Notes under the pieces: generated by a model
Databases searched by the model: none
The model's input: only the letters and a program-made list of their open reading frames with translations
What the model was told of the DNA's origin: nothing
Shown here: piece by piece, positions 16,075 through 21,860 of the stretch
Numbering within the stretch: the first letter of the stretch is position 1
How the letters are laid out: every line of letters starts with the position of its first letter
Made by a program: the position numbers and the translations under genes
Origin: JBAXBF01 sp034429745
GTDB taxonomy: Bacteria; Chloroflexota; Anaerolineae; Anaerolineales; DRKV01
Length of the DNA stretch: 44,413 nucleotides
Direction: 5' to 3'
Assembly (NCBI GenBank): GCA_034429745.1
Contig: DAOUFY010000127.1
Coordinates: 1-44,413, forward strand

Positions 16075-16553
16075 GATTTACCTCCATCATATTTTCCACT
16101 AGCTACATCCATAATGGCTTCCACGATGCGCACATAACCGGTACAACGGCAAAGGTTGCCGCTGATAGCCTCACGCACCTCATCTTCAGTGGGGTGCGGG
16201 TTCTCTTGTAAAAGTCCTTTAGCACTCATCAGCATGCCCGGAATGCAGAATCCGCATTGAATGGCATTTCGATCAATAAAAGCTTTCTGCAATGGATGAA
16301 GTTGTTCACCTTTGCTTAATCCCTCAACAGTTTCAATCTGATGTCCATCTGCTTCTACGGCTAATACGAGGCATGAGTTTACCGCTTTACCGTCCATCAA
16401 TACAGTACAAGCCCCACATTCCCCATTTTCACATCCGATCTTCGTACCAACTAAACCCAACTGTTCCCGCAATACCTTCAGCAAGGTATGGTGGGACCTG
16501 ACTGCAACATTGTAGGGTTCACCATTCACAATAAGTGTAATTTCATGAAGCAT
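16071..16553 (-). CDS. Molybdenum hydroxylase [2Fe-2S] subunit
   Basis: The 160-residue protein carries two [2Fe-2S] clusters. The plant-ferredoxin-like first domain has CENGECGACTVLMDG with a further Cys (VNSC) at about residues 40-60. The all-helical second domain has CGFCIPGM near 98 and CRCTGY near 136. It passes electrons from the molybdenum centre to the FAD subunit. AGGAGG lies eight bases before the ATG. Its stop overlaps the start of the large subunit, and the FAD subunit gene precedes it by 13 bases. The length is standard for the family. Confidence 0.93.
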   Translation of the reverse strand: MLHEITLIVNGEPYNVAVRSHHTLLKVLREQLGLVGTKIGCENGECGACTVLMDGKAVNSCLVLAVEADGHQIETVEGLSKGEQLHPLQKAFIDRNAIQCGFCIPGMLMSAKGLLQENPHPTEDEVREAISGNLCRCTGYVRIVEAIMDVASGKYDGGKS

Positions 16554-16566
16554 AAGCTTATCCTCC

Positions 16567-17421
16567 TTACCCTAAAGAAGCTACAACTTTTTCAACAGCT
16601 CGCTTGGTAATATTTCTCACCATGCTTTTTCTGTAAGCTTCACTTGCACGTACATCGCTAATCGGTTTTGATTGAAGTGCTGCAGCCACAGCAGCCTTTT
16701 GAATATGTTCGGGTGTATAACCTTCATTGAGGATTGCTTCTGTATCGGTTGCTCTAATCACAGTGGGGGCTACTGCACCTAATGCAATCCGCCAAACCAC
16801 CTTTCCATTTTCGGGTTTAGCTAAAGCTGCCACAGAAACCAGGGAAAGATCACAACCTTTGCGACGGCTTAATTTTTCATAGACCCCAACAGTGTCCGCC
16901 GGGTGCTTCGGCACTATGACACCGACAACCAATTCCCCCTTCTTAATCACAGTCTTTCGGACAAAAGTAAAGAACTCTTCCACAGGAATGCGCCTTTCTC
17001 CCTCTTTGCTCTTAAGTACAACGAGCGCACTTAAAGCACAAAGAGTTGGCGGTGTATCGGCACAGGGTGATGCAGTACATAAGTTACCTCCGATGGTCGC
17101 TCTATTCCGCACTTGTTCATTGCCCACCACCGAAGCACCCTGAGCTAAAAGTGGAGCTTGACTCTTGATCAATTGCGATTTGGCAATTTCATTCATGGTT
17201 ACTGCTGCGCCCACATACAAACCTTCAGGGATCTCGCGAATATCTCGCATCCCATCAATACCCTTTATATCTACGACTGCATCGGCTTTCCATAGGCCAT
17301 CGCGAAACATTGGAATGAAATCTGTTCCACCTCCAAACGGATATACGACCTTATTAGGCATTGTAAGCAACTGAAAAGCCTCTTGAATGTCTTTTGGGCG
17401 ATAATAATCGAATGGTTGCAT
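16567..17421 (-). CDS. Molybdenum hydroxylase FAD-binding subunit
   Basis: This 284-residue protein belongs to the CO dehydrogenase/xanthine dehydrogenase FAD-binding subunits. Flavin-binding motifs are YPFGGGTDFIPMFRDG at about residues 27-42 and GGNLCTASPCADTPPTL near 111. A CO-dehydrogenase-like C-terminal domain follows (PISDVRASEAYRKSMVRNITKRAVEKV). It accepts electrons from the iron-sulfur subunit and hands them to NAD+, quinone or another acceptor. It is the first of the three subunit genes, has a GGGAGG site five bases before its ATG, and is preceded by a structured leader at 17453-17507. Confidence 0.92.
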   Translation of the reverse strand: MQPFDYYRPKDIQEAFQLLTMPNKVVYPFGGGTDFIPMFRDGLWKADAVVDIKGIDGMRDIREIPEGLYVGAAVTMNEIAKSQLIKSQAPLLAQGASVVGNEQVRNRATIGGNLCTASPCADTPPTLCALSALVVLKSKEGERRIPVEEFFTFVRKTVIKKGELVVGVIVPKHPADTVGVYEKLSRRKGCDLSLVSVAALAKPENGKVVWRIALGAVAPTVIRATDTEAILNEGYTPEHIQKAAVAAALQSKPISDVRASEAYRKSMVRNITKRAVEKVVASLG

Positions 17422-17452
17422 ATTTACCTCCCACTAAAAAACTCCGTTTATT

Positions 17453-17507
17453 AAAAAGGATAAGCCTATCAGTGATTTCTGTACAGCAACCTGTATAGGC
17501 TTTCCTT
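17453..17507 (-). terminator. Hairpin with T-run ahead of the molybdenum hydroxylase operon
   Basis: On the minus strand AAGGA-AAGCCTAT pairs with ATAGGCTT-(A)-TCCTT, 13 pairs with one bulged base, then TTT. Inside the loop a second small hairpin TACAG-GTTG-CTGTA can form. It lies between the GNAT-like gene and the FAD subunit gene. It could end the first transcript or act as an attenuator that decides how much continues into the hydroxylase genes. Confidence 0.5.
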
Positions 17508-17551
17508 ATACCGACCTTATTTTTTTAATTCCATTCTAGCAAAACAAACGT

Positions 17552-18277
17552 TTATAATGCTAACTCTTCTGGGATGCGGAAGACAGCATTAGCCTTCTTT
17601 ACTTCTTCAGGAACGTTAAATTCAAGGTCTGCTCCGATCATTTGCTTGGAAAAAGCTTTCACGGTAGAATCCCAATACTTTTTCGTGACGTAATAAATTC
17701 TCGCTCCACCTAATTCATGTTGATAATCAGGCCAAGGATAAGTAGGCTGTGCCATCTCCAGACCTGCCATGCGCCAGCCATTATAACTCTCAAAAGTGGA
17801 CCACCATTCTTTGCAGCCAGCAATCTCCAATGCGTAATAAGTCTTTGCATAATACATTGCCCAGCCGATCCTACCACGGCGTGCAAAAGCCATTGTATGC
17901 AAACTAATGGCAATATCTTCATTCATAAAACGACCATTAGCTAAACCAGCCCAAACACCATCTATCAATCCAATAAGGTGGAATGGATCCTTTAATCTTT
18001 TTCTTGCCCAGCCAAGAATTTCTGCATATACCCGCGCACCAACAATGTCATAGAAGTCGCGATCTACTTCCATAACTCTCTTCATGTACTCCAACATGAG
18101 GGGTACATCATCCAATTCTGCTTGGCGAATATAAAGAATACGACCATCATTCAGCTTAATCATCGCTTCTGGCCAAGCGGGAACATCCATTGGAGGAGCT
18201 TGTAGCAATGGTTCAATTTCGCTTACATCAATGGAAATTTGTTGCTGAGATACATTAACAGGGGGTTGTAATTTCAT
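17552..18277 (-). CDS. Uncharacterised protein with a GNAT-like fold
   Basis: I do not recognise this 241-residue protein as a named family. After a Pro/Gln-rich N-terminal tail (about 45 residues), the segment IRQAELDDVPLMLEYMKRVM looks like the start of a GNAT acetyltransferase domain. The middle (FARRGRIGWAMYYAKTYYALEIAGC, then STFESYNGWRMAGLEMAQP) fits the acetyl-CoA-binding and last helix-strand region. The canonical R/Q-x-x-G-x-G/A loop is off register. It is rich in Trp and Tyr. It has its own strong promoter with a palindrome and lies 130 bases before the molybdenum hydroxylase genes on the same strand. A role tied to that enzyme is only a positional guess. Confidence 0.55.
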   Translation of the reverse strand: MKLQPPVNVSQQQISIDVSEIEPLLQAPPMDVPAWPEAMIKLNDGRILYIRQAELDDVPLMLEYMKRVMEVDRDFYDIVGARVYAEILGWARKRLKDPFHLIGLIDGVWAGLANGRFMNEDIAISLHTMAFARRGRIGWAMYYAKTYYALEIAGCKEWWSTFESYNGWRMAGLEMAQPTYPWPDYQHELGGARIYYVTKKYWDSTVKAFSKQMIGADLEFNVPEEVKKANAVFRIPEELAL

Positions 18278-18331
18278 AGTTCATACTTCCTTCATAAAAC
18301 TAAAATATTCTTTGGTTTTAAACCGCTTCCA

Positions 18332-18382
18332 AGTATATCATAAACCCAATTTATTGTCAAACTCGATTATCAATATGATAAT
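18332..18382 (-). promoter_or_regulatory. Consensus promoter with palindromic operator ahead of the GNAT-like gene
   Basis: Read on the minus strand: TTGACA (18360-18355), a 17-base spacer and TATACT (18337-18332), a near-perfect sigma70 promoter. Six bases upstream of the -35 box lies a perfect 7+3+7 palindrome, ATTATCA-TAT-TGATAAT on the minus strand (18366-18382). An activator or repressor site at this position is likely. Confidence 0.7.
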
Positions 18383-18425
18383 GCTGGAATTATGTTTTTA
18401 TAACTGGAACTTTTTTTCTATAATC

Positions 18426-18653
18426 CTAAGAAAAACGATGTCTTGCATCCTCAAGAATATCTCCAAAGTTACTATCAACTAAGTCCTTCAGAGCTTTGAT
18501 GGCTTGTTCCTTGTCTTCTCCGCGAGCTTGAATAAGCAGCGTGCTGCCTTGTTTGGCGCCTAATTGTAACACATTTAGAATACTTTTGGCGTTAGCTTTT
18601 CGCTGATTGCATTCCACTGTAATTTCTGCTCGAAATTGCTTTGCTGTTTGCAC
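18426..18653 (-). CDS. HPr-like protein lacking the His-15 region (truncated or degenerate)
   Basis: The 75 residues match the last three quarters of an HPr phosphocarrier. Recognisable are the Ser-46 region AKSILNVLQLGAKQGS, QARGEDKEQAIKALKDLV and a tail SNFGD. This tail is also seen (NNFGE) after the HPr domain of the fusion encoded at 38750-41278. The first strand and the GLHARPA helix start, which carry the phosphorylated histidine, are absent. The only start is GTG at 18653, which lines up with the valine of the usual LFVQ segment. An in-frame stop lies nine codons upstream and no Shine-Dalgarno is visible. It may be a 5'-truncated pseudogene or a regulator that keeps only the Ser-46 surface, loosely like Crh. 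It follows the btpA-like gene by 72 bases. Confidence 0.6.
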   Translation of the reverse strand: MQTAKQFRAEITVECNQRKANAKSILNVLQLGAKQGSTLLIQARGEDKEQAIKALKDLVDSNFGDILEDARHRFS

Positions 18654-18725
18654 AAAATAAAAACAAGATGAGAGAGATTATACAACGGAGCAGCAGCTAA
18701 TGAAGGTATAATCTGAATTGTCATA

Positions 18726-19532
18726 TTATGAAAAAATACTCTTCACAATACTCATAAACTTTTTTACACGATTTTCATCAACAGGATTCTCAAAAACACC
18801 ATCAACCTTAAACGTCGTGCCGACAATCGCACCATCAGCAATATTGAGTATTCTTTCTACATTCTCTATCCGAACGCCGGTATTAGCAAACACTGGGGTT
18901 TGTGGTATAGCTTTTTTCACAATAGATAAAGTTTCTACGCTAGTCTCAGCGCCGGCAGTAATTCCAGAAATACAAATAGCATCCGGTCTAGTGTTAAACA
19001 CAGTCGTACGGGCAATTTCAACCACATCACGTTCTACTAAATACTTCGCAGATTCGGGTACAATGTTGAAAAACAGCTTTACATGCTGTGCACCTATAGC
19101 ATATTGATGGCGAACTACTTCTCCACAATTAGTATTCCATAACCCAAAATCGCTAGCATACACCCCAGTAAAAATTTCTCGTACAAATTGGGCACCTGTA
19201 GCCACGGCTAAGTCTATTGAAGCCATTGGATCCCATAACACATTCACCCCAAACGGCACATGAATATCAGGTTTTAGTTCACCAATCACATCTGCCATTG
19301 CAGCAACAGTAACCGTGTGAACTTTAGTAAGATAAGGAAGACTGAATTCATTAGAGAACATTACAGCATCAACCCCACCATTTTGAAGTGAATGCAAATC
19401 CTTGCGAGCTTGTTCAATAACAAATTCCATCCCTTTCTTGCTATCATAATAAGGATCGCCCGGAAGAGGCTTGAAATGGCACATTGCGATGATTGGTTTT
19501 TGAACATTGAAGATTTCTTTTATCCAAGTCAT
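18726..19532 (-). CDS. BtpA/SgcQ family protein
   Basis: The 268-residue protein is a member of the BtpA family, predicted TIM barrels first linked to photosystem I biogenesis in cyanobacteria and also found as SgcQ in sugar gene clusters. Family stretches seen are MCHFKPLPGDPYYD near residue 17, GGVDAVMFSNEFSLPY, PFGVNVLWDP, ATGAQFVRE and the C-terminal FANTGVRIENVERIL followed by GAIVGTTFKVDG. No photosynthesis genes are nearby. An HPr-like gene follows, which fits the sugar/PTS-associated branch better. The biochemical activity of the family is not established to my knowledge. Start choice: ATG at 19532 has AGGAGG six bases upstream. A TTG at 19538 directly abuts that site and is unlikely. 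Confidence 0.85.
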   Translation of the reverse strand: MTWIKEIFNVQKPIIAMCHFKPLPGDPYYDSKKGMEFVIEQARKDLHSLQNGGVDAVMFSNEFSLPYLTKVHTVTVAAMADVIGELKPDIHVPFGVNVLWDPMASIDLAVATGAQFVREIFTGVYASDFGLWNTNCGEVVRHQYAIGAQHVKLFFNIVPESAKYLVERDVVEIARTTVFNTRPDAICISGITAGAETSVETLSIVKKAIPQTPVFANTGVRIENVERILNIADGAIVGTTFKVDGVFENPVDENRVKKFMSIVKSIFS

Positions 19533-19728
19533 TGTCAACCTCCTTTACCCAAATACATTTGAAGGGCGGGCTCTGTTATTACACCAACAATAATCTCTCT
19601 TTGTAATGATATAGTGCATGATGAAGCAATTTTTGCTATATAACGACGCAGAGGCGATGAGGAAAATAATCCGCATTTGTATTATTCTTAAAGCAAGGGG
19701 TTATTTATGCCAAACTATGTTTTACTCT

Positions 19729-20832
19729 TTACCTTTTGGAACTTTCAACAAAATGAAACAATATCAGATTCTTATCACATGCAGCGTATGTATCAAATGG
19801 AAGGTGGTAGCTTAGTTGCCGGCCTTGCAGATCTCGCAAGAGAATCCAAAAATTATCCTTAGTATCCATTGGTTTTGAGGATAGGAATATTTCAAACCCC
19901 CCTGAACCATAAGCCAACGCAGTCCCGCTTAGAGATAAACCAATGTATGGTTTTCCTCCAATTCTTCCGTTCACCTCGACAATAACGTTTTTTACCGCTT
20001 TGCCTTGCTGATCAAATATTTGTCCACCAACTCCCATCCATTGACAATTCATGCTTGGATGATATAGGTTTTTTATATATAAAGGCGATCCTTTGGCAGC
20101 TTCATAGAAAGGCAGATATCCTTCTTTTGTAACTGTCGGCGAAGGGGTTAATGTCTTTGTAATGGTAGCTGTTGGTAGAGGAGATTTGGTCTTTGTTGAA
20201 GTAGCTGAGGGTAAAGAAGTTTTTGTTCTTGTTGGTGTTCTCGTTATTGCGGCCGTTGCCGTGCGAGTCGCCGTCTTTTTAACTACTGTTGGAGAAGGGG
20301 TAACTTTTACTGCTGTAAAATTGACTATAATTAAATTTCGCCCGCAATCAGCATAGGTGTCAAAATACACTCTTTCTGAAAGGCGTATGTTTTCTGTACT
20401 ATAGACTTCCAACCAAAAATTCCTCTGAGACGCTATCGGTTCATCCGTTATCATAATTTCATATCCCCCTTGACCATAACTTGGCGCTGAACCGCTGCGG
20501 CTCGTTAGTGCAAGGGTCTTTCCATTAAGCAATCCCCCAACCCTTACAATCATATCCACTAAAGGTTTCCCATCCAACCCAAAAATTTGCCCGCTTACTC
20601 CCATCCAGCTACAGCCAGTGTCAGGGTGAGCAAAATTTCTTGAATATGCCGGGTTGCCTGCCTGTAAAAGGAAAGTTGGCATTCCTGTTACTGCCAACGC
20701 TTGAGTATCACTGCCCTTATTGAAGGCTTTTCCTTTTGTAGGAGGAATTATGATGACAAGGATTATCAATAAAAAATATAACCTTTTCCTGAAAAGCCTA
20801 TAAGCTGCCAATTTTTGAGTTCTTTTTTCCAT
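19729..20832 (-). CDS. Secreted protein with two copies of an unrecognised Cys-containing domain joined by a Thr/Pro linker
   Basis: The 367-residue protein begins with a basic stretch and a hydrophobic helix (LYFLLIILVIIIPP, residues 18-31), a signal peptide or anchor. Two repeats of about 110 residues follow, near 55-175 and 250-363. Each contains HP..(x)C.WMGV.GQIF...GK, a variable part, a YG.GG.EI strand, a FW motif and FDTYA.C..NLI. Two conserved cysteines per repeat suggest a disulfide in an extracellular setting. The linker between them (about 177-240) is rich in Thr, Pro, Ser and Lys. I do not know the domain. The gene is divergent from hisG, with 30 bases between start codons, and belongs to the surface-protein island. 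Confidence 0.7.
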   Translation of the reverse strand: MEKRTQKLAAYRLFRKRLYFLLIILVIIIPPTKGKAFNKGSDTQALAVTGMPTFLLQAGNPAYSRNFAHPDTGCSWMGVSGQIFGLDGKPLVDMIVRVGGLLNGKTLALTSRSGSAPSYGQGGYEIMITDEPIASQRNFWLEVYSTENIRLSERVYFDTYADCGRNLIIVNFTAVKVTPSPTVVKKTATRTATAAITRTPTRTKTSLPSATSTKTKSPLPTATITKTLTPSPTVTKEGYLPFYEAAKGSPLYIKNLYHPSMNCQWMGVGGQIFDQQGKAVKNVIVEVNGRIGGKPYIGLSLSGTALAYGSGGFEIFLSSKPMDTKDNFWILLRDLQGRQLSYHLPFDTYAACDKNLILFHFVESSKR

Positions 20833-20849
20833 AATTGCCTCATTTGTGG

Positions 20850-20855
20850 TACAAT
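20850..20855 (+). promoter_or_regulatory. -10 element for a probably leaderless hisG
   Basis: TACAAT ends seven bases before the hisG ATG at 20863, so transcription would begin at or next to the start codon. No good -35 box and no Shine-Dalgarno are visible. The short space to the divergent gene leaves no room for another promoter. Confidence 0.4.
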
Positions 20856-20862
20856 CATCTAC

Positions 20863-21858
20863 ATGAGATTATCATTGCCTTCAAAAGGTCGTCTAGCTGA
20901 CGATGTTATCCCCTTTCTTACCGAATGCGGTTTGCGTGTCTATAAAGCTAATCCTCGTCAATACGAAGCGCGCATTCCTGCATTGCCAGAACTTATTGTT
21001 CTTTTTCAGCGTCCTACAGATATTGTTGTCAGTGTCCGTGATGGCAGTGTAGCCTTTGGAATCACGGGTATTGACGTTGTCAAAGAAGTGGCTGGCGATC
21101 ATCCTGATGTTCTTATTTTACACGATTCTTTAGGCTTTGGACAGTGTTCACTCACCTTAGCTGTACCAGAAGTATGGATGGATGTTCAAAGTGTAGCGGA
21201 TCTCCAGCAACGCAGTCGCGAATTCAATCGTCCATTGCGTATTGCAACAAAATACCCCAACCTTACCAGCAAATTTCTATCAGATCGCAACATTCCACAT
21301 TCCCTCATATCGGCTGAAGGCACACTTGAAACGGCGCCGGCAATTGGCTATGCAGATATGATTTCCGATCTAGTTTCCAGCGGGCAAACCCTGCGGGATA
21401 ATCGCCTAAGACCCCTCATTGACGGTGTTATTCTCACCTCACAAGCCGCTCTTATTGCCAACCGAAACGCTCTTCAAAAAGAGCCACAGACCTTAGCTAT
21501 TGCCCGTCAGCTCTTAGAATTTATCGAAGCCCATTTGCGGGCTGTAGAAGCCGTAATGATCACTGCTAACATACGCGGTGAAAGCCCTGAATCCATCGCA
21601 TCCAAGATGTTCAGCCAGTCAGTCATCGGTGGCTTGCAAGGACCTACCATTTCCCGCGTCGTTGTTCGCAATCCAAATGAGAGTTGGTTCGCCGTAAATA
21701 TTGTTGTGAAAAAACAAAACCTTTTTCAAGCTATTACCGAACTTCGCGCTATCGGCGGCAGTGGTGTAATTGTAACCCCTATCGCCTACATATTTGAAGA
21801 AGAGCCACCGCGCTATAAGGCAATGCTTGAAGCAATCCGGCCAGAATCTAATCCATAA
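20863..21858 (+). CDS. hisG: ATP phosphoribosyltransferase, long form with C-terminal regulatory domain
   Basis: The 331-residue protein catalyses the first step of histidine synthesis, joining ATP and PRPP. Typical HisG features are LPSKGRLADDVIPFL at the start, VSVRDGSVAFGITGIDVV near residue 67, RIATKYPNLTSKFL and EGTLETAPAIGYADMISDLVSSG near 160. The C-terminal part (about 235-320; PTISRVVVRNPNESWFAVNIVV, then LRAIGGSGVIVTPI) is the PII-like histidine-sensing domain of the long, HisZ-independent form. The start MRLSLPSKGRL is chosen by homology. A longer in-frame reading from 20815 would run into the divergent gene. It stands alone: the only other possible histidine gene here is a HisN-type phosphatase at 37930. 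It ends two bases before a convergent gene. Confidence 0.92.
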   Translation: MRLSLPSKGRLADDVIPFLTECGLRVYKANPRQYEARIPALPELIVLFQRPTDIVVSVRDGSVAFGITGIDVVKEVAGDHPDVLILHDSLGFGQCSLTLAVPEVWMDVQSVADLQQRSREFNRPLRIATKYPNLTSKFLSDRNIPHSLISAEGTLETAPAIGYADMISDLVSSGQTLRDNRLRPLIDGVILTSQAALIANRNALQKEPQTLAIARQLLEFIEAHLRAVEAVMITANIRGESPESIASKMFSQSVIGGLQGPTISRVVVRNPNESWFAVNIVVKKQNLFQAITELRAIGGSGVIVTPIAYIFEEEPPRYKAMLEAIRPESNP

Positions 21859-21860
21859 TA

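Noticed and set aside
18654..18720. A frameshifted N-terminus restoring full HPr
   Set aside because: None of the three frames upstream gives a GLHARPA-like segment, so a simple one-base error does not rescue it.
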